Shown here: positions 32,736 through 40,010 of the stretch, piece after piece
Layout: each line of letters begins with the position of its first letter
How positions within the stretch are numbered: the stretch's first letter is position 1
DNA from: Streptomyces narbonensis
GTDB taxonomy: Bacteria > Actinomycetota > Actinomycetes > Streptomycetales > Streptomycetaceae
Length of the DNA stretch: 64,000 bases
Assembly: GCF_014649015.1 (NCBI RefSeq)
Contig: NZ_BMSF01000012.1
Coordinates: forward strand, 62,001 to 126,000
Direction of reading: 5' to 3'
Translations under genes and position numbers: made by a program
Notes under the pieces: generated by a model
The model's input: only the letters and a program-made list of their open reading frames with translations
Databases searched by the model: none
What the model was told of the DNA's origin: nothing

Positions 32736-32895
32736 CCGAGGTGCCTCGGGCTCGTGAGCGAGGTGCCCCGGGCTCGTGAACGAGGTGCCCCGGGCTCGTG
32801 AACGAGGCGCCTCGGGCTCGTGAACGAGGTGCCTCGGGCTCGCGGCCCCGGCGCGTGACCGAGGCGCCTCGGGCTCGCGGCCCCGGCGCGCGAGG
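32730..32895. repeat. 22-bp tandem repeats across the DUF309 stop codon
   Basis: Five consecutive 22-bp units start at 32730, with core CGAGGTGCCYCGGGCTCGTG. Two longer variants with a GCGGCCCCGG insert follow. The unit contains the palindrome GAGGTGCCTC, and the DUF309 TGA lies in the first unit. It fills the gap to the convergent DUF488 gene and may act as a bidirectional terminator or simply be slippage-expanded DNA. Confidence 0.85.
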
Positions 32896-32899
32896 GGCG

Positions 32900-33277
32900 C
32901 TACTCCCCTGCCCGCGGGGCGAGTTCGCGCTCCAGTACGGACGTGTGGCTGACCGAGGGGTCCTTGGCGGCCGTGAGCAGCGTGACGGTCTCCCGGGCCG
33001 CCGTCTCCCGGAGCCGGTCGAGGGCCGCGGCGGCGTCGGGGGCGGCGAGCTCGGCCTCGTACCGCCGGCAGAACTCCGCGTACTCCCCCTCGGGGCCGTG
33101 GTACCAGCGGCGGAGCTCGGTGGAGGGCGTCAGGGCCTTGGGCCACTCGTCGATGTGGGCGTCCGTCTTGGCCAGGCCGCGCGGCCAGAGCCGGTCGACG
33201 AGGACGCGTACCCCGTCGTCGGGCGACGGGGTCTCGTAGATCCGGCGGACGTGGACGTGGGGGTGGCTCGGAGGCAT
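32900..33277 (-). CDS. DUF488 family protein
   Basis: A 125-residue protein with the DUF488 pattern: VHVRRIYETPSPDDGVRVLVDRLWPRGL, then WYHGPEGEYAEFCRRYEAEL and VTLLTAAKDPSVSHTSVLERELA. Function of the family is unknown; conserved R, W and H residues suggest a small-molecule or nucleotide role. The ATG at 33277 is the best start but sits in a perfect 14-bp palindrome (33270-33283) that also supplies the only GGAGG, one base from the ATG and so too close for a normal ribosome site. It lies 29 bp downstream of the tetR gene on the same strand, so they are probably co-transcribed. Confidence 0.85.
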   Translation of the reverse strand: MPPSHPHVHVRRIYETPSPDDGVRVLVDRLWPRGLAKTDAHIDEWPKALTPSTELRRWYHGPEGEYAEFCRRYEAELAAPDAAAALDRLRETAARETVTLLTAAKDPSVSHTSVLERELAPRAGE

Positions 33278-33306
33278 GCCTCCAGGGTGCCGGACGGACC
33301 GGCGGG

Positions 33307-33909
33307 TCACCTCCCGGCGCGCAGCGCCGGAAGGAGGACGGCGTCCACGAAACCGCTCATGGTCGAGGACTCGGCGAACCGCTCCTCGAAGATCCGCTCG
33401 ATGCGGAGCATGCCCATGAAGCAGGGCGCGACGAAGGCGATGGCGGGGTTGTCGGCGGCGACCTCGCCACGCTCGACGGCGCGCGCCACGACCGCGTCGA
33501 TGGCCGCGACCTCGGGCGCGATGACGGTCTCGCGGAGCGCGGCGCGCAGGTCGGGGTGCTGGATGAAGGCCTGGGCGACGGCCTCCATGAGCTCGGCGTC
33601 GCGCTCGCGGTGGGAGGCGGCGATACGGGCGGCCTCGCGCAGGTCCCCGGCGAGGGAGCCGGTGTCGATGCCGGTGAAGACCGTGCAGCGGCGCTGGGCG
33701 AGGGCGGCGGTGACGAGCTGCGGTTTCGTGCCCCACTGGCGGTAGAGGGTGGCCTTGCCGCACTTGGTGCGGGCCGCGACGCCCTCCATGGTCACCGAGT
33801 CGTATCCACCCTCCCTGAGGAGGCAGATCACCGCGTCGTAGAGCTCCGTCTCACGCTCCGGCGTGATCTTGCTGCGACGGGCTGCCGCGGTCGCGGCCTG
33901 TGTGGACAT
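33307..33909 (-). CDS. TetR-family transcriptional regulator
   Basis: A 200-residue repressor-type regulator. Residues ~15-62 are the TetR HTH (ETELYDAVICLLREGGYDSV, then MEGVAARTKCGKATLYRQWGTKPQLV). The rest is the helical ligand and dimer domain of the AcrR/Tet_C_11 type with FERFAESSTMSGF. The ATG at 33909 has GGAGG five bases upstream. It lies divergent from the PAP2 gene, and the region between them carries clear repeated half-sites (33963-34000) overlapping both promoters. It therefore probably represses itself, the following DUF488 gene and the PAP2/DMT genes. The ligand is unknown. Confidence 0.93.
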   Translation of the reverse strand: MSTQAATAAARRSKITPERETELYDAVICLLREGGYDSVTMEGVAARTKCGKATLYRQWGTKPQLVTAALAQRRCTVFTGIDTGSLAGDLREAARIAASHRERDAELMEAVAQAFIQHPDLRAALRETVIAPEVAAIDAVVARAVERGEVAADNPAIAFVAPCFMGMLRIERIFEERFAESSTMSGFVDAVLLPALRAGR

Positions 33910-33945
33910 CGGATCCTCCCGGACGCCTCTTCCTCTGCACATACG

Positions 33946-33974
33946 AGAGTAGGGGGTGCACAATCGAGACGCAA
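33946..33974 (-). promoter_or_regulatory. Promoter of tetR
   Basis: On the minus strand, -35 TTGCGT (33974-33969) and -10 TACTCT (33951-33946) are separated by 17 bp. The -35 box is part of the outer operator half-site, which fits autoregulation. Confidence 0.6.
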
Positions 33975-34000
33975 ACGTATCGAGACGCTTGCGTCTCGAT
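33963..34000. promoter_or_regulatory. TetR operator (three half-sites)
   Basis: Half-site ATCGAGACGC occurs at 33963-33972 and 33979-33988, and inverted at 33991-34000. The last two form a near-perfect palindrome with a TT centre. Each promoter of the divergent tetR and PAP2 genes has its -35 in one of the sites, so one bound regulator could shut both. Confidence 0.75.
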
Positions 34001-34017
34001 GAATTCGGATCTAGGCT
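33989..34017 (+). promoter_or_regulatory. Promoter of the PAP2/DMT operon
   Basis: -35 TTGCGT (33989-33994), 17 bp spacer, -10 TAGGCT (34012-34017). The -35 lies inside the palindromic operator. Confidence 0.6.
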
Positions 34018-34062
34018 CACTCCGTTTGCTGGCGATTTGACGGATTAGAGGGGCCGCGCGCG

Positions 34063-34974
34063 ATGGCTGCCGGGATACGCGGGACACGAGGACGACGTCC
34101 TCCGGGACCGGGGACGACGGCTACCCCCGGCCCCGACGAGCCCGAAGGACGCGAGGCGGACGCAGACGACAGGGAGGACGGAGTCGGCGAGGACCGGAGA
34201 GCCGACGCGGTTCCCCCGGCCGTCGCGAGGCCCCCGCTCCTGCGCGAGTTCGTGCTCGTCACCGCGCTCTTCCTCGTCTACAAGTTCGGCCGGCTCGTCG
34301 CCAACGGCCACGAGGCCCGCGCCTTCCGCAACGCCGACCGCGTCTGGGACGCCGAGCGCGCGCTCCACCTCCCGGGCGAAGGAACGATCCAGCAGCTGCT
34401 GATGCACGGCGAGCCGCTCATCCGGGCCGCCAACACCTACTACGCGGCCGTGCACTTCCCCGCCACCATCGCCTTCCTCGGCTGGCTGTACTGGCACCGC
34501 CCCGCCCACTACCTGTGGTCGCGCCGCGTCCTCGCGCTCCTCACCGGCGCCGCGCTCGCCCTGCACCTGCTGATGCCGCTCGCCCCGCCGCGCATGCTCG
34601 CCGCCACCGGCCTCGTCGACACGGCGCGGGTCTACGGCCCTTCCGTCTACGGGGCCACTCCCGAGGCGGACTCGATGGCGAACCAGTTCGCCGCCATGCC
34701 GTCGCTGCACTTCGGCTGGGCCCTCATGGTCGCGATCGGCCTGATCGTCGCCACCCGCTCCCCCTGGCGCGCGCTCTGGCTGCTGCACCCGCTGCTGACC
34801 CTGCTCGTCATCGTCGGCACCGCCAACCACTACTGGCTCGACGCACTGGCCGCCGCCGCGCTCCTCGGCCTCGCGCTGCTCGCCGTCCGGGCCCCGGGCC
34901 ACGGCAGGACGGCGCCGCCGACCCTGCCCCGGCAGCGCGACACGACCACCCTCCCGGCGGGAGCCCTCCGATGA
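34063..34974 (+). CDS. PAP2-superfamily membrane phosphatase/phosphotransferase
   Basis: A 303-residue integral membrane protein. A charged, disordered N-terminal ~55 residues precede about six transmembrane helices. The PAP2 signature parts visible are MPSLHFGWALM (phosphatase motif with His) and TANHYWLDALAAAALL (last His/Asp motif), the pattern of the inositol phosphotransferase (AUR1-like) branch. It acts on lipid phosphates at the membrane; the substrate is unknown. The ATG at 34063 follows the operator region. Its stop overlaps the DMT gene start by 4 bp (ATGA), so the two proteins are translationally coupled. Confidence 0.9.
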   Translation: MAAGIRGTRGRRPPGPGTTATPGPDEPEGREADADDREDGVGEDRRADAVPPAVARPPLLREFVLVTALFLVYKFGRLVANGHEARAFRNADRVWDAERALHLPGEGTIQQLLMHGEPLIRAANTYYAAVHFPATIAFLGWLYWHRPAHYLWSRRVLALLTGAALALHLLMPLAPPRMLAATGLVDTARVYGPSVYGATPEADSMANQFAAMPSLHFGWALMVAIGLIVATRSPWRALWLLHPLLTLLVIVGTANHYWLDALAAAALLGLALLAVRAPGHGRTAPPTLPRQRDTTTLPAGALR

Positions 34975-36047
34975 GCCCCGCCGCCAGCACCGTCCTCGCG
35001 GTGCTCCTCTCCCTCGTCTCCGCCGCCGGATACGCGCTCGCCGCCGTCGCGCAGTCCCGGCTCGCCGCCTCCTCCGCCCCGGAGGGACACGGGGCGCTCC
35101 GCGCACTCCTCGCCCGCGGGCAGTGGTGGTGGGCGGTCGGGCTGAACGCCGCCGGCGCCCTCGCCCATGTGGCCGCCCTGCACTACGGCCCCCTGACCCT
35201 GGTCCAGCCGCTCGGCGCCCTGACGCTCGTCGCGGCGCTGCCGCTGGGCGCGTACTGCGCGCGCCGGCGCGTGACCCGGACCGAGTGGCGCGGAGCGCTG
35301 CTGACCCTGGGCGGGCTCGTCGGGCTCGTGGCGATGACCGGACCGGCGGAGCCGGGCGAGGCACTCAGCCTGAGCGAGGCCCTGATCGTCGCCGCGGCGA
35401 CGGCCCTCCTGATCGCCGCACTGGCCTCGGGCCGACTGCCGCACGGCCGCGGCGGCGAGCCCGGCACCGCCGGAGGCGGCAAGCGGGGCCGCGGGCTCGG
35501 ACACGCGACGGCCTCCGGCATCGCGTCCGGCGTCGGCTCCGCCCTGACACAGACCCTGACGGCGGCGCTCGCGCTCGAACTGCCCGGCCGGGAACCCGTC
35601 TGGTGGCAGACCGCGCTGCTCGCGGTCCTCATCTCGGGCTTCGCCGTGGGCGGGCTCCTGCTGTCCCAGGCCGCCTACCGGGGTGGGCTCGCGGCGCCGC
35701 TGGCCGTCGTCAACCTCTCCAACCCGGCGGCCGCCGCGATCATCGGCGTGGCCCTGCTCGGCGAGACCTTCCGGGCGGGCGCGTGGGGCTGGCCGGTCGC
35801 GGCAGCGGCGTCGCTGGTCGCGGCGCGGGGCGTGGTGCTTCTGACGAAGGGGAGCGCACCCGCCCCCGAGACGCCCGCGGTCTCCCCCTCCGTAGTCGTG
35901 GCGGGATCGCTGCCGGCGCCGACGCCGACACCTCAGGGCGTCGAACTCCCCTCCCCTTACCCCTCACCTCCCCCGTCGCCTCTCCCCTCACCTCTCTCCT
36001 CGCCCCTCCCGTCACCCCTCCCCGAGTCTTCACTTACGTCACATTGA
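34971..36047 (+). CDS. DMT/EamA-type membrane transporter
   Basis: A 358-residue protein with about nine to ten hydrophobic helices in the EamA/DMT style (LVQPLGALTLVAALPLGAY and the later copy LAVVNLSNPAAAAIIGVALLGETF). A soluble loop of Gly and charge lies in the middle. The C-terminal ~60 residues are a Pro/Ser-rich tail (repeated SPLP) not needed for the fold. Likely an exporter of a small metabolite, otherwise unassigned. The ATG at 34971 overlaps the PAP2 stop. The last codons overlap the -35 box of the SPFH promoter. Confidence 0.85.
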   Translation: MSPAASTVLAVLLSLVSAAGYALAAVAQSRLAASSAPEGHGALRALLARGQWWWAVGLNAAGALAHVAALHYGPLTLVQPLGALTLVAALPLGAYCARRRVTRTEWRGALLTLGGLVGLVAMTGPAEPGEALSLSEALIVAAATALLIAALASGRLPHGRGGEPGTAGGGKRGRGLGHATASGIASGVGSALTQTLTAALALELPGREPVWWQTALLAVLISGFAVGGLLLSQAAYRGGLAAPLAVVNLSNPAAAAIIGVALLGETFRAGAWGWPVAAAASLVAARGVVLLTKGSAPAPETPAVSPSVVVAGSLPAPTPTPQGVELPSPYPSPPPSPLPSPLSSPLPSPLPESSLTSH

Positions 36048-36084
36048 CGAAAAGCCGGAGAACCCACTATCGTCAACATGACGA
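36044..36084 (+). promoter_or_regulatory. Promoter and palindrome before the SPFH gene
   Basis: -35 TTGACG (36044-36049) and -10 TATCGT (36068-36073), 18 bp apart. The -10 overlaps the palindrome TCGTCAACATGACGA (36070-36084), a possible operator. The AAGGGG ribosome site lies just downstream of it. Confidence 0.6.
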
Positions 36085-36097
36085 CAAGGGGGTTTCC

Positions 36098-37111
36098 ATG
36101 GCAGACATCACCCGGCGGTCCGGCTGGCGCCATCTGCGCTCCGCGCCCACCGCCCACATCCGTCACCAGCGCCGCGGACAGCTCGTCCACGACGGCGAAG
36201 GGCTGAGCTTCTGGTTCCGGCCGCGCACCGCCGCCCTCTCCGAAGTGCCCGTGAACGACCGCGAGCTGGCGATGGCCTTCCACGCCCGTACGGCCGACTT
36301 CCAGGACGTGAGCGTGCAGTCCACCGTCACGTACCGGATCGGCGACCCGGGCGCGGCGGCCACCCGGCTCGACTTCTCGATCGACCCCGACACCGGTGCC
36401 TGGCGCGGGACTCCGCTGGAGCAGATCGCCACCCTCCTCACCGAGACCGCCCAGCAGCACGCCCTCGACGTGCTCGCCCGCACCACCCTCGCGGCGGCGC
36501 TCGTCGACGGGGTCGCGGCCGTGCGCGACCGGATCTCGGCGGGCCTCGCGGACGAACCGCGCCTGCCGGCCACCGGCATCGAACTGGTCGCGGTCCGCGT
36601 GGTGGCGATCCGCCCCGAGCCGGAGGTCGAGCGCGCCCTGCGCACCCCCGCCCGCGAGCAGATCCAGCAGGAGGCTGACCGCGCGACGTACGAGCGCCGG
36701 GCCGTGGCGGTCGAGCGCGAGCGCGCCATCGCCGAGAACGAGCTCGCCAGCAAGATCGAGCTGGCCCGCCAGGAGGAGCGGCTCGTCGAGCAGCGCGGCA
36801 CCAACGCCCGCCGCGAGGCGGAGGAGAGCGCCGCCGCCGACGCCGTACGGGCCGAGGCCGAGGCCGTACGGAAGGTGCGTCTCGCGCAGGCCGAGGCCGA
36901 GGCGGCGCGCGTGGTCGGCGAGGCGCGCGCGGGCGCCCAGTCGGCGTGGCTGCGGGCACACGGGGAGGCGGACCGGGCGACGCTGCACGCCCTGGCCGTG
37001 ACCCGGGCCGCGGAGAACCTGCCGCGCATCGAGAACCTGACGCTCTCCCCCGACGTCCTGACCGGGCTCCTCGCGAAGCTGGGCGGCGGCGAGGGCGGGG
37101 CCCGGTCGTGA
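36098..37111 (+). CDS. SPFH/band-7 domain protein
   Basis: A 337-residue protein of the SPFH (stomatin/prohibitin/flotillin/HflK) type, without an obvious N-terminal membrane helix. Residues ~30-190 hold the beta/alpha SPFH core (VNDRELAMAFHARTADFQDVSVQSTVTYRI, then LARTTLAAALVDGVAAVRDRI). Residues ~190-300 are a long alanine/glutamate/arginine-rich coiled coil (RAEAEAVRKVRLAQAEAEAARV). Such proteins form ring-like scaffolds at membranes. The ATG at 36098 has AAGGGGG upstream and a promoter palindrome just before it. Its stop overlaps the NAD-kinase-like gene by 4 bp, so they are co-translated. Confidence 0.88.
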   Translation: MADITRRSGWRHLRSAPTAHIRHQRRGQLVHDGEGLSFWFRPRTAALSEVPVNDRELAMAFHARTADFQDVSVQSTVTYRIGDPGAAATRLDFSIDPDTGAWRGTPLEQIATLLTETAQQHALDVLARTTLAAALVDGVAAVRDRISAGLADEPRLPATGIELVAVRVVAIRPEPEVERALRTPAREQIQQEADRATYERRAVAVERERAIAENELASKIELARQEERLVEQRGTNARREAEESAAADAVRAEAEAVRKVRLAQAEAEAARVVGEARAGAQSAWLRAHGEADRATLHALAVTRAAENLPRIENLTLSPDVLTGLLAKLGGGEGGARS

Positions 37112-38043
37112 GCCTCGCGCCGCGCGCGGTCCTCGTGCACCGGACCACGGAGTACGAGGAGCTGCTCGCCCGGCACGGCACGCACGGCCAGGCGGCGTTC
37201 TTCCTCTCCGCGCGCGGCCGATCGGTCGAGGCGGTACGGGAGCGGCACGAGCGCGTCCACCGGGCGCTCGCCGAAGTGGCGGGCGCGGTCCCGCTGTCGT
37301 GGCGGCAGACCCGGGTGGAACGCGCCGATCTGGACCGGTTCCTCTTCGGGCCCGAGGACGTGGTCGTCGTGGTCGGCCAGGACGGTCTCGTCGCCAACGC
37401 GGCGAAGTACCTGACGGGGCAGCCGGTGATCGGCATCGACGCCGACCCCGGCCGCAACGCGGGCGTCCTGGTCCGGCACCGCGCAGCGCAGGCGCGGCGG
37501 CTGCTGCCGTACGCGGCGGGGGCGGGGGCCTCGGTCGACGAGCTGACGATGGTGGAGGCGGTGACCGACGACGCCCAGCGGCTCCTCGCGCTGAACGAGA
37601 TCTACGTCGGCCCGCCCGGCCACCAGACCGCGCGCTACACCCTGGGGCTCGACGGCCCGAAGGCCCGGCCGGGGCGGGGGCCGGAGCCGGGGCAGACGGA
37701 GGAGTCCGAGCCGCAGGCCTCGTCGGGCGTTCTCGTCGGCACCGGCACCGGGGCCACCGGCTGGCTGCGCTCCCTGTGGGAGCAGCGGTCCAGCGCGCTC
37801 GCCCTGCCCGCGCCGGCCGACGCCCGGCTGGCGTGGTTCGTCCGCGAGGCCTGGCCTTCGCCGACGACCGGAACGAGCCGTGTCGAGGGTCTCCTCGACA
37901 CGGGCCAGAGCCTGCGCCTCACCGTCGAGTCGGACCGTCTGGTGGCCTTCGGAGACGGCGTCGAGTCGGACGCCCTGCATCTGACGTGGGGCCAGACGGT
38001 CCGACTCGCGGCCGCGGAGGCCCGTCTCCGGCTCGTGGGCTGA
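37108..38043 (+). CDS. NAD(+)/NADH kinase-like protein
   Basis: A 311-residue protein with the ATP-NAD kinase fold: VVVVGQDGLVANAAKYLTG in the place of the GGDGT loop, VIGIDADP (NAD kinase has GIN-type), LNEIYVGPPGHQTARY, and the beta-sandwich part SSGVLVGTGTGATGW. The classical GGDGT loop reads VGQDGLV (DG kept), so ATP use is likely but unusual. It should phosphorylate NAD or a related dinucleotide, or bind them. The GTG at 37108 overlaps the SPFH stop, so the two proteins are made together. Confidence 0.8.
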   Translation: MSLAPRAVLVHRTTEYEELLARHGTHGQAAFFLSARGRSVEAVRERHERVHRALAEVAGAVPLSWRQTRVERADLDRFLFGPEDVVVVVGQDGLVANAAKYLTGQPVIGIDADPGRNAGVLVRHRAAQARRLLPYAAGAGASVDELTMVEAVTDDAQRLLALNEIYVGPPGHQTARYTLGLDGPKARPGRGPEPGQTEESEPQASSGVLVGTGTGATGWLRSLWEQRSSALALPAPADARLAWFVREAWPSPTTGTSRVEGLLDTGQSLRLTVESDRLVAFGDGVESDALHLTWGQTVRLAAAEARLRLVG

Positions 38044-38489
38044 CGTCCCGGGTGGACCGGGGCCGGTGGACACCCTGTGGGGGACCGGCGTACGCCCGGC
38101 GCACGCCCTAGGGGGTGTCTTGCCGATCAGGTCGGATCAGGGAGCGGGGTCTGGTGCCGTGCGTCGCAAGGCGGAGGAGGGAGTCATGGCGGAGTCATGG
38201 CGAGTGACGACAACGCGGCGTGGGGGTACCTCCCGTGCCCGAAGGGCTACGGGGGAGCGCGGCACCAGACCCCGCGAGCCCGACCTGATCGGCAAGACAC
38301 CCCCTAGAAGCCCTGCGGGGGCTCGAAAGCGGGCCACACGGACCCTCACGAGGCCGCGCGGCCGGAATCGATCGGCGCGTGCCGGAGCGCCCGCACGACG
38401 GCACTATGCTCGCCCCGCCCCTCCCCCGACACGTGCGCTCCCCCGCCCGCCCCGGTGCCCGCCCTGCTCCGGCTGTCCGAAGGAACCCC
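38044..38489. other. Intergenic region holding a MITE
   Basis: 446 bp between the NAD-kinase-like gene and the GNAT gene. The middle is occupied by the inverted-repeat element at 38108-38307. The rest shows no gene; short open frames inside the element are not coding. Confidence 0.7.
38108..38307. mobile_element. MITE-like inverted-repeat element (~200 bp)
   Basis: The ends are perfect inverted repeats over 28 nt starting CTAGGGGGTGTCTTGCCGAT, and imperfect repeats extend to ~50 nt. CTAG at each outer edge (38108-38111 and 38304-38307) is the target-site duplication or palindromic tip. The ~90-bp interior has no transposase. Size, termini and lack of a gene fit a non-autonomous element mobilised by a relative of IS5-type transposases; the parent is not in the window. 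Confidence 0.85.
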
Positions 38490-39356
38490 ATGGCCTCCGC
38501 CCCCTCCGGTTCGCTGTCCGTCGCCCCCGCCACGCCCGGCGACTGGGCGCTCGTGTGCGCCTGGGCGGCCGAGGAGGGGTGGAATCCCGGACGCTCCGAC
38601 GTCCCCGCCTTCTTCGCGCAGGATCCGGACGGTTTCTTCCTCGGCCGCGTCGACGGGGAGCCGGTATCCGCCATCTCGGTCGTCAACTACAGCGACACGT
38701 ACGCCTTCCTCGGCTTCTACCTCGTCCGCCCCGGTCTCCGCGGCCTCGGCCACGGCCTGGCCACCTGGCGCGCCGCCCTCGCGCACGCCGGCGACCGGTC
38801 CGTCGGGCTCGACGGAGTGCCGGCCCAGCAGGACAACTACCGGCGATCCGGCTTCAACACGGCGCACCGCACGGCGCGCTTCGTGGGCGAGGTCCCGGCG
38901 CCCGACCGTCCCGTGACCGGAGTGGTGCCCGCCGAGCAGGTCGACCCGGCCGCCCTGGCCGCGTACGACAGCGCCTGCCACCACGCCGACCGCCCGCGTT
39001 TCCTCTCCGCCTGGCTCACCACGCCCGGACACCGCGCGCTGGTCCGGATCGTCGACGGCCGGCCCGCCGGGTACGGGGTCGTCCGCCCCGCGCAGGACGA
39101 GGCGCGCGTCGGACCGCTGTTCGCCGACACCCCCGCGGACGCGGCGGCCCTGCTCGACGCGCTCGCCGCGGAGGCGCGGGACTTCGGCGCGGCGCGGATC
39201 GCCGTCGACATGCCGGAGGCGAACCCGGCGGCGGCGCGGCTGGCACTTGAGCGGGGTCTGGAGCCGACGTTCGAGACGGCACGCATGTACACGGGGCCGG
39301 TGCGGCCGGTGGCGCGGGAGCGGGTCTTCGGCGTCACGACGCTCGAACTCGGCTGA
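38490..39356 (+). CDS. GNAT-family N-acetyltransferase (duplicated GNAT type)
   Basis: A 288-residue enzyme. The N-terminal ~130 residues carry a GNAT fold with the acetyl-CoA loop LVRPGLRGLGHGLATWRA (R/Q-x-x-G-x-G/A equivalent, RGLGHG). The C-terminal half repeats a weaker GNAT-like pattern (VRIVDGRPAGYGVVRP, then LFADTPADAAALLDALAAEA). The substrate is unknown. The ATG at 38490 has AAGGA six bases upstream. Its stop lies inside the first unit of a 30-bp tandem repeat. The MITE lies 182 bp upstream and may supply or disturb its promoter. Confidence 0.88.
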   Translation: MASAPSGSLSVAPATPGDWALVCAWAAEEGWNPGRSDVPAFFAQDPDGFFLGRVDGEPVSAISVVNYSDTYAFLGFYLVRPGLRGLGHGLATWRAALAHAGDRSVGLDGVPAQQDNYRRSGFNTAHRTARFVGEVPAPDRPVTGVVPAEQVDPAALAAYDSACHHADRPRFLSAWLTTPGHRALVRIVDGRPAGYGVVRPAQDEARVGPLFADTPADAAALLDALAAEARDFGAARIAVDMPEANPAAARLALERGLEPTFETARMYTGPVRPVARERVFGVTTLELG

Positions 39357-39440
39357 CGCGTCAAGGCCCGGTCGCTCCCCGGCTGACGCGTCAAGGCCCG
39401 GTCGCTCCCCGGCTGACGCCTCAAGGGCCGCTCGTTCCCC
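39351..39440. repeat. 30-bp tandem repeats across the GNAT stop codon
   Basis: Three 30-bp units (39351-39380, 39381-39410 identical; 39411-39440 degenerate). The unit contains TGACGCGTCA, a perfect palindrome with TGA on each strand, and the first unit supplies the GNAT stop codon. Confidence 0.9.
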
Positions 39441-40010
39441 GCTCACCCCTGGCCGGCTCCCCGCTCACCCCTGGCTCGCCCCCCACCAGCGCCCCGGCTC
39501 CCCCTCACTCGCCCCCGCCCGCCCGCCTCACGCGCGGGCCACCCCCCAAGGGGTGGACCGCTCTTCCCCGGTCAGCGCCGGCCGCCCCTACGCGCGCGTC
39601 CTCCGACGGGTCCGCACCGCCGCCACCTGCCGAAACGTCCTACCGCGGCGGGTCCTACGGGCAGCCGCCCCGCGCTCGCCCCGTCGGCTCCCCTCGCCCT
39701 CCCCCGGTCCCGCTCTCCCGGACCCCCCTCCCCCGGTGAGGGGTGACAAGGGTTTTCCCCGTATCGGGTTCACTCCCCCGTTCCCTACTGTCCTCCGCAC
39801 CGGCAGATATCATCCCCCGACTGCACCCTGACAGGTGCATGCGGAGGGTGGTGTCCGCCGGGGACGGCCTTGACCCGGGCCGTCGCGCCGGTGGCGGCGC
39901 ACGGGCTTCCCCAAGTCCAGGGACCGACGGACAGCGACCCCACTTCGCGCCGTGTGTCCCGCGCCGCCGCCACTGCTCCGCAGTTACGTCGTACTCGAAA
40001 GGGCCACACC
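39441..40010. other. Intergenic region before the subtilase gene
   Basis: 570 bp. The first part continues the repeat style with GCTCACCCCTGGC copies. No credible gene. A short hairpin TGCACC-CTGACA-GGTGCA lies at 39822-39839. The subtilase promoter must be here, but I do not see a confident -35/-10 pair. Confidence 0.55.

Noticed and set aside
34063..38043. PAP2, DMT, SPFH and NAD-kinase-like genes as one operon
   Set aside because: A promoter and palindrome lie before the SPFH gene, so two transcription units are more likely, though read-through is possible.
38166..38307. Short open frames within the MITE
   Set aside because: They cover the inverted-repeat element and have no transposase motifs.
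39247..39831. Open frame with repeated DASRPGRSPA after the GNAT gene
   Set aside because: It is the 30-bp tandem repeat read in another frame, overlapping the real gene end.
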